Below the pieces are notes generated by a model. The model made no database searches, had not been told where the DNA came from, and worked only from the letters and a program-made list of their open reading frames with translations. Below are positions 45,000 to 53,348 of a DNA stretch of 64,000 nucleotides, in pieces. Both the position numbers and the translations under genes were made by a program. Within the stretch, counting starts at the first letter, position 1; every line of letters begins with the position of its first letter. The stretch is from JAZOTM01 sp045657625 (GTDB taxonomy: Bacteria > Bacillota > Clostridia > Lachnospirales > Lachnospiraceae), in assembly GCA_045657625.1 (NCBI GenBank), contig JAZOTM010000009.1, forward strand, positions 62,001-126,000. Reading direction: 5' to 3'.

Positions 45000-46163
45000 T
45001 TACTTCACCACAATCCCCATTTCCTTTGCTCTCTCTTTATAGATATCCGCAACTTTCCGCGCAGACACCAGCACCTTCTTTGCATACTTGCCACCAAAAC
45101 GATGAGCCACAGTATCCAATTCATACAAGGCGTGTAAGGTTTGTTGAGCTCCGATTTTCCCACTCTTGCAAGAAATGAAAGTAGGGATATTTCCCTGCAA
45201 AGTCAATACATCGATTTCATTCAACACGTCTTCTCCGGAATGTTCATGAATAATTCCATTCCAGTCTAAATGCACGCCCATCTGGCAATCGTCGCACTTA
45301 GGTTCTTCTTGGAAAAAGACATGCAATTCTAAAATACTTCCACCTTCCCATAAACACTCTTTGATTTTCTGGTTTTTGTACCGAAAATGATAATGTCCTT
45401 CGGAATGTTTTAGATCAAGAAGGATCCCTTGTTGCGCTAATTCATCCAAAATACGATTCACCTTTGCTAATAAACCATCCGGAGAATGAGTTGCTTTTAT
45501 ATTGCTTTGCACCGTCTTGGTATTCAAATGAACCGTCAAATTTGTTACCGGAATCATGACATTACGCAAAAAATCTGCAAAGGTATTCCAATCATCCCAA
45601 TGTTTTTCCGCAACTTGATATATTTTGTCCGCATCCAATACAAAAGCCGCATCATCCGCTGTCTTAATCCCCTTGTGCAACTGGTTATTAACCACGCCTC
45701 CATGCATTTCGATCCATAATTTTAAGGTCATTGGAATTTTACGCTGTTCCGCTTCCTTGCAAATGGAAGCAGACGTATCCGACTCTAATTCAATCAATGC
45801 ATCTTTTGCGATATCAAACACGTGAATAGGTGTTTCAAATTCTTTTGCCAACATTCCAAAGGCCACTAAAATCAGAGTTTCTCCACCGGTGACATCAAAA
45901 TAAATCTGATTTTCCTGCTCTTTTTCTCTTTGGATTTCATTTTTCATGGTTCGCAACGTAAATTGTAGATCATAAGCTGCCAAAGGCAAAAACACCACCT
46001 GTTGCACCCCACAGTATTTTGTTAAAAAATTCTCTGTTTTTCTTTTTTGTGCCTGAATGGCTTCCCGATAACCAAAAAAGATTACCTTATCAACTTTAAA
46101 ATTCATGCATGTTATTACATTTTCTATAGGTTCATTCCCAAGAAATTCGAAAATAACTGTCAT
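45000..46163 (-). CDS. CARF-domain PD-(D/E)XK nuclease of the Card1/Can2 (DUF1887) type
   Basis: The 387-residue protein has a Rossmann-like CARF half (about 1-135) with the ligand loop FDVTGGETLI (89-98). A winged-helix-like linker follows, then a PD-(D/E)XK nuclease half with SILELHVF (Glu279), NEIDVL (Asp318) and ISCKSGK (Lys333). This is the plan of Card1/Can2, DNA/RNA nucleases switched on by cyclic oligoadenylate made by type III CRISPR complexes. No cas10, cas genes or repeat array lies in this window. The position usually taken by the second acidic residue reads Ser-Cys before the Lys. The ATG at 46163 has GGGAAGGA upstream. Confidence 0.82.
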   Translation of the reverse strand: MTVIFEFLGNEPIENVITCMNFKVDKVIFFGYREAIQAQKRKTENFLTKYCGVQQVVFLPLAAYDLQFTLRTMKNEIQREKEQENQIYFDVTGGETLILVAFGMLAKEFETPIHVFDIAKDALIELESDTSASICKEAEQRKIPMTLKLWIEMHGGVVNNQLHKGIKTADDAAFVLDADKIYQVAEKHWDDWNTFADFLRNVMIPVTNLTVHLNTKTVQSNIKATHSPDGLLAKVNRILDELAQQGILLDLKHSEGHYHFRYKNQKIKECLWEGGSILELHVFFQEEPKCDDCQMGVHLDWNGIIHEHSGEDVLNEIDVLTLQGNIPTFISCKSGKIGAQQTLHALYELDTVAHRFGGKYAKKVLVSARKVADIYKERAKEMGIVVK

Positions 46164-46177
46164 GTCATCCTTCCCCA

Positions 46178-46285
46178 CTAATAGATTTTCTCCAACTCTC
46201 CCACAATTCCATACTGCGCTTTGATAACCGGTTTTAGATTTTCTTTGTCATATGTCTTTTCAGAAATTTTTTTCCTAAAAAACAT
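46178..46285 (-). CDS. Very small protein (35 aa), possibly a shortened family member
   Basis: An ATG at 46285 with TAGGAGG six bases upstream opens a 35-codon frame (MFFRKKISEKTYDKENLKPV, then IKAQYGIVGELEKIY). It ends 15 bases before the CARF nuclease start, so the two are likely co-transcribed. The start KKISEKTYDKENLKPVIKA recalls a roughly 70-residue hypothetical family of Clostridia. Here the middle seems to be missing and the C-terminus is kept. That reading is from memory and uncertain. Confidence 0.5.
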   Translation of the reverse strand: MFFRKKISEKTYDKENLKPVIKAQYGIVGELEKIY

Positions 46286-46317
46286 GGCGCCTCCTATAAG
46301 AGCTCCGTTCATTCTTT

Positions 46318-46761
46318 TTAATAACCAAATAATGCATTAAAAAAATTACCGGTCATAGCCATCATCATTCCACCGGCAATTACCAGCAAAACAATTTGCG
46401 CCAAAAAGAACAAAATGCTCAAGACCAAAGCAATAATAGCCATGGTTTTTGCTTCCGGTTCTCTTGGTTCCTTTGAAACCAAAACCACAATAGAAATCAC
46501 AAGTGCTGCAATTTCAAGAAAAATACCACCAAAAAATACACTTACAATCACAAGTGACAATGCCACAATACTTAAAATTTTATTGGTAGTCATGGATGTC
46601 TTTTGCGAAGCCTGATACTGCTGATAGCCTCCATTTTGAAAATTCTGATTTTGATAATTCTGGTTCTGGAAATTGGAGTTCTCAGACTGGTTAGCTCCAC
46701 AATTCGGGCAAAAATTCACACTTTCCTCCATTTGTTCGCCACAATAATTACAATACTTCAT
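46318..46761 (-). CDS. Zinc-ribbon membrane protein
   Basis: The 147-residue protein opens with a zinc ribbon (MKYCNYCGEQMEESVNFCPN), the two CxxC pairs at residues 4-7 and 19-22. An Asn/Gln-rich repeat (NQNYQNQNFQN) comes next, then two or three hydrophobic helices (about 68-92 and 102-130). Such proteins are common in Firmicutes as small DUF4190-like membrane proteins. The role is unknown. It lies upstream of the 35-residue gene and the CARF nuclease on the same strand. Confidence 0.8.
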   Translation of the reverse strand: MKYCNYCGEQMEESVNFCPNCGANQSENSNFQNQNYQNQNFQNGGYQQYQASQKTSMTTNKILSIVALSLVIVSVFFGGIFLEIAALVISIVVLVSKEPREPEAKTMAIIALVLSILFFLAQIVLLVIAGGMMMAMTGNFFNALFGY

Positions 46762-46833
46762 AATCACATTCTCCTCTTATTTTTTATTATATATTTTTCT
46801 TTGCTATTTTTACCCTAATACAAATTTCAGGTA

Positions 46834-49800
46834 CTACTCCACTAGGAATTTCATTATACCATCATGATCCACATTTCTAATCATTTCATACAGTTTATCA
46901 ATCTTTTCTTTTTCCACTGAAGAAATCTGATAATTCAAAAGCATCCCCAACATATTTTCTGCACTTCTAAAGTCATAAGCATCCACAAACTCCCTAATTC
47001 CTGCATACACACTAAGAATCATCTCTTCATCAATCTCTGGCTTATCAGTTTCCTGTATATCTTCCTTTATAGATATTCCATTTTCCACTCCTATATCCCG
47101 GAAAAAATTTTCAATCTTTTCACTAAGATTTTTTATATCCGTAAGAAGATGTGGAGTCAATGATTTTATCTGAAGAAGATTTCCTTCATCCCCGCATTTT
47201 TCCAAATATGCAGCAGAATCAGAAAGTTTTGTTGCTCCTATTAATCTGGCTGCTGATTTCAAACCATGAACAAGAATCGTATAATTTTTTATATCACCAT
47301 CTTTACAATATTCTTCGATTTTACCAAGCAAGGTTTTCACCGATAAGTCAAAATCTTTCATCGTATCGAGTAATATTTCTTTATTATCACCACAGTTTTT
47401 TAATGCTTCTGACAAATCAATTTCAGGAATTTCTTTCAAGTGTTCAATCATAGAATCATATAAAGAATTTTCTATTACAGGTGTACTTGCAGATTCTATA
47501 AGCTCCTTAGGAAGATATTCACAAAGCATTCTTTCAAGTTTGGTTGTATCGATTGGCTTAGAAAGATAATCATCAAAACCATATCCTAAAAACATCTCTC
47601 TTGCGCCGGAAATCACATTTGCTGTAAGAACAATATTTACTGCATCCTTTGACATGTTTTCTTTTTGTTTTTTTAGTGCGCTTAAAGTTTCTACTCCGTC
47701 CATTTGAGGCATTCTATGATCTATAAACAAAATGTCGTATCTGTTTGTTTTTACTTTTTCAAGGGTTTCCATACCACTGGTAGCAGTGTCAACCATTAAT
47801 CCTATTGGTTTAAGTAGACCTTTGACAACAGTCAAATTAGCTGGCGTATCATCTACAACTAAAACCCTTGCTCTTGGTGCAGTAAAAGAATTTGTATATT
47901 TTTCTCTCTTTTTTGTAAGATCCTTATATCTCTTTGCATAATCGCCCAGAGGCTCTTTCGATCTGGTTCCTTGAAGAATTTCAAAAGAAAAATCGGATCC
48001 TTCTCCATAAACACTATTCACCTCTAATTTTGAGCCCATAAGTTGTAGCAGACGTTGTACAATGCTCATGCCAAGGCCGGTTCCTTCTATTGTTCTATTT
48101 CGTTCTTCTTCAATACGTTCAAATGGTCTTGTCAGTTTTTCCAAATCATCTTCCTTAATGCCAATACCTGTATCCACTACTCTATACCGAATCGCAATGG
48201 GATTAAGCCCTTTTCTTGACCCCACATCATTGCCCATATCTGAAGTTGTTCCATCCGCATTTTTATAATGCGTCTTATCGAAAGAACATTGTGCATCACT
48301 ATTTACGGTACATGCCGATATCATTAGGGTAATAGATCCTTTTTCCGTATATTTAACAGCATTTGTAAGTATATTTAAAACGCATTGTTTTATACGAATT
48401 TCATCACCAAAAAGAAGGTATGGGATATTTGAATCGACCTCAACCTTAAATTCAATTCCTTTATCTCTTATTCGCTGACTAACCATATTCACAAGATCAT
48501 TAATCAAAGAACTAAGGTCATATTCTACTGGAATAATATCCATTTTCCCTGCATCAAGCTTAGAAGAGTCAAGGATATCATTCACAATACTCAAAAGCGT
48601 ATTCCCTGCATTTTTAATATCACTTGCATACTGGTAAATCTCTTCCTCTTTTGTCTGACGCATAATGATTTCGTCCATCCCAAGAATCGCATTTAAAGGG
48701 GTGCGTATTTCATGTGACACGTTAGACAAAAAATATCCTTTCGCCTCATTTGACGCCTTTTGAATCTTTAGCTCATTTCGCTCATTCTGAATATCCTCCA
48801 TTTCCACTCTAAGAGCTGCCGAAGTTCGAAGATTTTCAAGTACCAAAACATTATTTTGGATTACGGCATTAAAATGATCTCGCATAGCAGAAATAATTGT
48901 TTTTTCATCATTTTCTTTTTTGGCAATCATTACCCTCTGATATGCAATATGCATATTAAAATTGGGATTTTTTAAAGATTTATTTGTATCGATCATAAAA
49001 GGCAAAATAGCCTTAGCATAGGAAATCGAACCAATATTAATCAAAAATAGATTTATGTTTACAAGATGCATAAAAATTGGTGGGGACGGCTTATGTTTCT
49101 TCAATAATTCTATGTATTCATTACAAGCTTCATCTCTCTTTTTAAAATCAAAGGAAACGTGTAAAGCCATAACATGAAAAGCAAGGATAAGCGCTGTATT
49201 TGGGCATTCGTATCGCGGAGTATATGTTTCTTGTTCCTTTAGACTTTTATGATAGCACTCCAATGCCTTATCAAATTTCCCCTGATAAACATAGCACTGA
49301 CCTAGCATACAATAAGCCATATCAATACCATTACTTCCAAAAAAACACCCTTTATCTTTGGATTTTTTCATAAGCTTCAACGACTTTTTTGAGTACTTTG
49401 TGGCTATTTCTATATCATTTACCAATAAATAGAACCCAGCCAAGTAATAATCAACCATTGCTTGCAAGCTGAAACTTTCAGCCAAATCAGCATAATGTCT
49501 CGCTATAAGAAAATAATCCATATTAAGATTATACTGTCCAAAATTTATAGCATCTACACCAAGAAGAGTATATGCTGATGTTAAGAAAAAATACATGTCG
49601 GTATCTTTCAAAAATTCGATAGCCTTTTGAACAGTAGGTCTAAATTCAGGGTATCTACTCTGAGAAGTATGATAATAAATAGCAAGGTGATAATAGCCCA
49701 CACCTTCATAAATCCTATTCTTGCATGCATGTGCGAATTCCACCAGCGTATTTGCCTTAAAAATTCTCTTTCTATCAGACTCAAAAATAACCAAAAGTTC

Positions 49801-49902
49801 ATTGGAGAGCGCTTCCATATAAGCAAGGCACTCTTCTTCCGACATACTTTTTACTAACGATTTGATTCTGTTTTTAGACTTAGCCTTTCTTGTATTTTCC
49901 AT
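46834..49902 (-). CDS. Cytoplasmic hybrid sensor histidine kinase (TPR-HisKA-HATPase-REC-HPt)
   Basis: The 1022-residue protein has no membrane segment. Residues about 1-360 form TPR-like helical repeats (MLGQCYVYQGKFDKALECYHK is one). HisKA follows with the phospho-His in SNVSHEIRTPLNAILG, then the HATPase with N box and GTGLGMSIVQRLLQLMG. The receiver has the acceptor Asp in DILFIDHRMPQMDG, and the C-terminal HPt has the acceptor His in LVHGLKSAARLIGA. A full phosphorelay thus lies on one chain, reading a cytosolic signal through the TPRs. The gene for a tandem receiver protein ends 21 bases upstream and is probably its partner. Confidence 0.92.
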   Translation of the reverse strand: MENTRKAKSKNRIKSLVKSMSEEECLAYMEALSNELLVIFESDRKRIFKANTLVEFAHACKNRIYEGVGYYHLAIYYHTSQSRYPEFRPTVQKAIEFLKDTDMYFFLTSAYTLLGVDAINFGQYNLNMDYFLIARHYADLAESFSLQAMVDYYLAGFYLLVNDIEIATKYSKKSLKLMKKSKDKGCFFGSNGIDMAYCMLGQCYVYQGKFDKALECYHKSLKEQETYTPRYECPNTALILAFHVMALHVSFDFKKRDEACNEYIELLKKHKPSPPIFMHLVNINLFLINIGSISYAKAILPFMIDTNKSLKNPNFNMHIAYQRVMIAKKENDEKTIISAMRDHFNAVIQNNVLVLENLRTSAALRVEMEDIQNERNELKIQKASNEAKGYFLSNVSHEIRTPLNAILGMDEIIMRQTKEEEIYQYASDIKNAGNTLLSIVNDILDSSKLDAGKMDIIPVEYDLSSLINDLVNMVSQRIRDKGIEFKVEVDSNIPYLLFGDEIRIKQCVLNILTNAVKYTEKGSITLMISACTVNSDAQCSFDKTHYKNADGTTSDMGNDVGSRKGLNPIAIRYRVVDTGIGIKEDDLEKLTRPFERIEEERNRTIEGTGLGMSIVQRLLQLMGSKLEVNSVYGEGSDFSFEILQGTRSKEPLGDYAKRYKDLTKKREKYTNSFTAPRARVLVVDDTPANLTVVKGLLKPIGLMVDTATSGMETLEKVKTNRYDILFIDHRMPQMDGVETLSALKKQKENMSKDAVNIVLTANVISGAREMFLGYGFDDYLSKPIDTTKLERMLCEYLPKELIESASTPVIENSLYDSMIEHLKEIPEIDLSEALKNCGDNKEILLDTMKDFDLSVKTLLGKIEEYCKDGDIKNYTILVHGLKSAARLIGATKLSDSAAYLEKCGDEGNLLQIKSLTPHLLTDIKNLSEKIENFFRDIGVENGISIKEDIQETDKPEIDEEMILSVYAGIREFVDAYDFRSAENMLGMLLNYQISSVEKEKIDKLYEMIRNVDHDGIMKFLVE

Positions 49903-49923
49903 TGCTCATCCTCTTTTTCTCAG

Positions 49924-50679
49924 CTATTCTATAAAAAATTCATCAATCTGAGAACACAATTCACTTGGTGGTAATGTCTTTAAAAGATACTTAACAGGCT
50001 TCAATGCTACTGCCTTAAGTACGCTATCTTTATCACTTTTTCCAGTAAGGAACATTACCGGGATAGAAGAAATTTCTGAATCCTGCCGAAGCATTTCCAA
50101 AACCTTTGGCCCATCTACAACAGGCATCTCATAATCCAAAAGAATTAGGTCTACATGCTGTTTTACTAAAAAAGCAATTCCATTCATCCCTGAAGAAGCA
50201 ATAAAGACACGATAATGTTTTTCAAGTTGCGCTTGTAAAGCATGAAGTGTCGTAGGGCTGTCATCAATAATAAGAATCTTTTTACGTTCTGCCGCCTTAT
50301 TTTCTTCAACTACAGCCTTATCTAGTGACGCTGCCAATAAAGATACGTTAAGAGGTCTTGTAAATGTCTCCTTTATCATTTCAGCTGGGATCACTTCCTC
50401 TGCAGTTTCCAGTTCATCAGGATTACCAATAAAGTAAAAATACAATTTTTGCTCAATAATTGAGTCTTTGATAAAAGTCAATTGCTCAGACATCTCGCTC
50501 ACATTGCTATCCAAATACATAACCCAAATTAGGGGTGCATTTTCCACATGGCTGATTTCATCAACATCAGCTACAACTTGTATTACATCAAAATGTTCAG
50601 ACTTTAGTCCATTAGCAATGGCTGTAACCATAAAACTCTTTTTGTCACCAATTAGTAAAACCCGCTTATTTTCACTCAT
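49924..50679 (-). CDS. Tandem receiver-domain protein
   Basis: The 251-residue protein holds two receiver folds and no output domain. The first (about 1-120) is degenerate: VLLIGDKKSF starts it, but no acceptor Asp sits at the usual place. The second (about 133-251) is complete, with LIIDDSPTT, the acceptor Asp in LILLDYEMPVVDGP, FLTGKSDKD and the Lys in VKYLLK. It lies 21 bases upstream of the hybrid kinase gene on the same strand and probably takes part in that phosphorelay. Output would be by protein contact. Confidence 0.88.
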   Translation of the reverse strand: MSENKRVLLIGDKKSFMVTAIANGLKSEHFDVIQVVADVDEISHVENAPLIWVMYLDSNVSEMSEQLTFIKDSIIEQKLYFYFIGNPDELETAEEVIPAEMIKETFTRPLNVSLLAASLDKAVVEENKAAERKKILIIDDSPTTLHALQAQLEKHYRVFIASSGMNGIAFLVKQHVDLILLDYEMPVVDGPKVLEMLRQDSEISSIPVMFLTGKSDKDSVLKAVALKPVKYLLKTLPPSELCSQIDEFFIE

Positions 50680-50851
50680 ATCTTCTCCTAACCCCCTGAA
50701 AATATTGTATTTTTATGCCTATATGTATCTATATTCTAGCAAAATGTAAAAATCTGCTCAATGGATAATAAAATTAAGCTTTTATTAAATGTATAAATCG
50801 CAAGTTTAATCTTATACAATATCACATGTTCTGATGTAAATACTCCTATTT

Positions 50852-51469
50852 CTATAACTTCAAAAACTTCAACAGTTCGCTGGCATCCTCATATTCCCTG
50901 CTGTAAAAATTTACATGCGTAATGTCAGTGCTGCGCTCCGTAAAAGCCGGATATAAAAATCCGGTGGTCGGCTCATGTGGGATTTGTTCCTCATCCACCG
51001 GCGACATGGCCATAATCAGATATTGATAGACTTCTTCCGATTCCTCTTGATAAGCTTTGTCGCTTCCTTTCAAAGGAACATCATAGGTCCCGTAATAAAG
51101 GTAGATGGCATAGGGTCGCCCTGTAGGATAATGCTCAGCCACAAGCTCGTAAAAATCGTAAAGTAGGGCATCATTTTTCAATTCACAATCACGCATAGCA
51201 TATATCATCTGCCAAATAGAGCCCGGCGCCAATCCCGGAATCTTATAAGAAATCAATTCTTCATTGGTTTTTGCAAAAGGAATGGCCTTCGCGATGTCCA
51301 AACATCGCTGTTTTTCCTCTCCCTTTAAATTCAAAAAATTAGTATTAAAGGTGCCATCTATATAGCCCTCTTCATCTATATACGCACCCGCAATACGAGA
51401 AAGATTGCTTCTCGACGAAGTCATTCTGCGGGTAAGTTCTAACATGTCATTTCGATCAATATGTCCCAT
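50852..51469 (-). CDS. DUF4317-family protein, shorter than usual
   Basis: The 205-residue product resembles the DUF4317 family by its N-terminal layout: ELTRRMTSSRSNLSRIAGAYI, then FLNLKGEEKQRCLDIAKAI. The family is common in Lachnospiraceae and has no known function. Many members are longer, around 370 residues, so this may be a shortened version. The C-terminal part (TGFLYPAFTERSTDITHVNFYS) is well formed. No membrane helix or signal peptide is present. AAGGAAAAAATC precedes the ATG. The family assignment is from memory. Confidence 0.6.
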   Translation of the reverse strand: MGHIDRNDMLELTRRMTSSRSNLSRIAGAYIDEEGYIDGTFNTNFLNLKGEEKQRCLDIAKAIPFAKTNEELISYKIPGLAPGSIWQMIYAMRDCELKNDALLYDFYELVAEHYPTGRPYAIYLYYGTYDVPLKGSDKAYQEESEEVYQYLIMAMSPVDEEQIPHEPTTGFLYPAFTERSTDITHVNFYSREYEDASELLKFLKL

Positions 51470-51485
51470 GATTTTTTCCTTAGGT

Positions 51486-51677
51486 CTACATCCAATTATA
51501 GTCTCCGCCTGTTACAGCTAAAGAAAGTAACGCATCCATGCGCTCCACTTCTTCTTCCCCCTGTACGACAGAAAGTAATTTTGCCGTTTCTTTTGCAACC
51601 GGCATTTCTTCATCAGGGCCGATTTCCATATTCGGCTGTTCCCCGCAATAAAGACAAACCAATCCAAGTTCTCTTTT
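51486..51677 (-). pseudogene. Startless coding remnant with a Cys pair
   Basis: Between an upstream stop (51678-51680) and the stop at 51486-51488, one frame of 63 codons has gene-like codon use. It reads KRELGLVCLYCGEQPN..., then an acidic helical part ending GGDYNWM. There is no ATG near its start; the first ATG is 18 codons in, and a TTG has only a weak ribosome site. The piece seems to be the C-terminal end of a small gene whose start has been lost. It lies 16 bases upstream of the DUF4317 gene. Confidence 0.4.
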
Positions 51678-51706
51678 TTACTTCTATTTACAATCTTTTC
51701 GCATAA

Positions 51707-52522
51707 TTACAGCAATCTCTTATAAATGTCCAGCATGCTTTCCATCTGGTACTGTAACAGCCAAGATGCATTGCTATACTCTGCTTCGGCCTTCACTACC
51801 TTCAGCAACTTTGGAAAATAATTCTCTGTTTCCGAAATCATGCGGTAAATGCGCTCCCTGCTAAGACCCCAAGACATGGTAGTTAAGTTGTTGCAACGGT
51901 CTACACATTTAATCAATGCTGCCTTTGGGCATTTCGCAATTTCTGCATAATAAGCATCCATGATTTCTTTTCGATTTTCATCGTTCGTTTTTACATGGGA
52001 AAGCAAAGAAACCAGATTCTTTGTTTCTTCGCACACAGGAAGTTCATCCCGCGTTTTTCCACAATCTTCTATCACATCATGTAATAGAGCTGCGGCAAGC
52101 ACGGAATCGTCGATGATATTCATCGATAGCAAGTGACAAGCCAAATTCAACGGGTGATAAATATAAGGCACCTTGGATCTTTTTCGTTTTTGTCCCTCGT
52201 GCGCTTCCACCGCAAAATCCACGGCTTTTAAGGTATCATTTAATTTAAAATTACGAGCACTGGTCTTCACAAAAGTCTTCATGTGCTCCCAATTGTAAAT
52301 CACCTCTTTGGTTTTAAATACCTGTCGTTTTTCCTCTGCAATAGCTGATACAGAAACATCAAAAAGTTCTGCCAAACGAATCAACTTTTCCGTGTCCGGG
52401 CGATACGTTTCCCGTTCCCAAGAAGAAACCGCTTGAAAACTAACGCCCAATGCATCCGCCACTTGCTCCTGTGTCATACCTTTTGTTTCTCGCAAATCTT
52501 TGATATTATTTCCTATGCTCAT
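51707..52522 (-). CDS. XRE regulator fused to a small alarmone hydrolase-like HD domain
   Basis: The 271-residue protein has an XRE helix-turn-helix at the N-terminus (about 6-60, GMTQEQVADALGVSFQAVSSW). An HD domain of the (p)ppGpp hydrolase (RelA/SpoT N-terminal, MESH1-like) kind follows. It has His108 in EAHEGQKRK, YIYHPLNLACH, the HDxxED core in LLHDVIEDC (148-153), and KCVDRCNN (205-212). No synthetase domain is present. The arrangement suggests a repressor that senses or degrades an alarmone-like nucleotide. GGAGGTTTTTGG precedes the ATG at 52522. Confidence 0.85.
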   Translation of the reverse strand: MSIGNNIKDLRETKGMTQEQVADALGVSFQAVSSWERETYRPDTEKLIRLAELFDVSVSAIAEEKRQVFKTKEVIYNWEHMKTFVKTSARNFKLNDTLKAVDFAVEAHEGQKRKRSKVPYIYHPLNLACHLLSMNIIDDSVLAAALLHDVIEDCGKTRDELPVCEETKNLVSLLSHVKTNDENRKEIMDAYYAEIAKCPKAALIKCVDRCNNLTTMSWGLSRERIYRMISETENYFPKLLKVVKAEAEYSNASWLLQYQMESMLDIYKRLL

Positions 52523-52699
52523 CCAAAAACCTCCAAACGTAACTTTTTGTTTCGCACTTATCATAGACCTATTTCTAACTAAATTTTAGCGAGTATCCAT
52601 TTAACTTACAAGATTTAATTCAAGTTCTACTTGAAATGATTGCATCTACATTTTGAACCCATTTCGAACTTATAATCCGGATATTTACTTTTTAAAATT

Positions 52700-53020
52700 C
52701 TATAATTTATCATATTTATCGGCTTTTCCCCTAGCTTTATCCACCGGGTACTTTGCCTCATTCTGATCCATTTTCATATTTACAATTTCATCCAGATTCA
52801 AGTCAAGCTTGTCTGCCAAATTCTGGCAATACACCATAACATCCGCCAATTCTTCCTTGACACTTTGCAAGTCATAGCCTTCCTCATTCCACTGAAAACA
52901 TTCCAATAATTCAGCCGCTTCAATCACAATAGATTTGGCCAAATTAGCCGGAGAATGAAATTGATCCCAATCTCTGTCTTCTGTAAATTTTCGAATTCTG
53001 TCAATCGTTTCCTGCTTCAT
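52700..53020 (-). CDS. MazG-like nucleotide pyrophosphohydrolase
   Basis: The 106-residue protein has the all-alpha NTP pyrophosphohydrolase core: SIVIEAAELLECFQW with the first metal Glu pair, and VKEELADVMVYCQNLAD with the second Glu and Asp. It is of the short dCTPase/RS21-C6 type. The active form is expected to split dNTPs or NTPs to monophosphate and pyrophosphate. It overlaps the 3' end of a second pyrophosphohydrolase gene by 20 bases and is the last gene of the HNH operon. Confidence 0.9.
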   Translation of the reverse strand: MKQETIDRIRKFTEDRDWDQFHSPANLAKSIVIEAAELLECFQWNEEGYDLQSVKEELADVMVYCQNLADKLDLNLDEIVNMKMDQNEAKYPVDKARGKADKYDKL

Positions 53021-53348
53021 TTTTTTCCTCGTTTTCTATTACAGCATTCAGCAATAACCTTTTTGCAAAACCACCACGTTTTTCTTTTTTATCCAAACGG
53101 AGATGTTCCAGTTCTTCCAGAGAAAAACCTCTGGCTTCTGCGCATGCATATAAGACTTCCAACAAGTCTGCCAATTCTTCCAAATTTTGATCCTTATGAT
53201 ACTCTGCAAGTTCTTCGTCTAACTTCGCATCTAGCATTTCCAAATACGCATCTTCTGCTAAAACTTCCACTTCGCAAGATTTTCCATCTGCTTCTATGAT
53301 CTCCGGAATCTTATCCCGTACTAATTTATGATATTTCACAACTGCCAT
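53001..53348 (-). CDS. PRA-PH-like (MazG superfamily) pyrophosphohydrolase
   Basis: The 115-residue protein starts YHKLVRDKIPEIIEADGKSC, the hallmark of the HisE/PRA-PH-like house-cleaning group (COG4997). It has the metal Glu/Asp helices KLDEELAEYHKDQNLEELAD and LLEVLYACAEARG. There are no his genes nearby, so histidine synthesis is unlikely. It overlaps the HNH gene upstream by 23 bases and the MazG gene downstream by 20, so all three are probably translated together. Confidence 0.88.
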   Translation of the reverse strand: MAVVKYHKLVRDKIPEIIEADGKSCEVEVLAEDAYLEMLDAKLDEELAEYHKDQNLEELADLLEVLYACAEARGFSLEELEHLRLDKKEKRGGFAKRLLLNAVIENEEKNEAGND

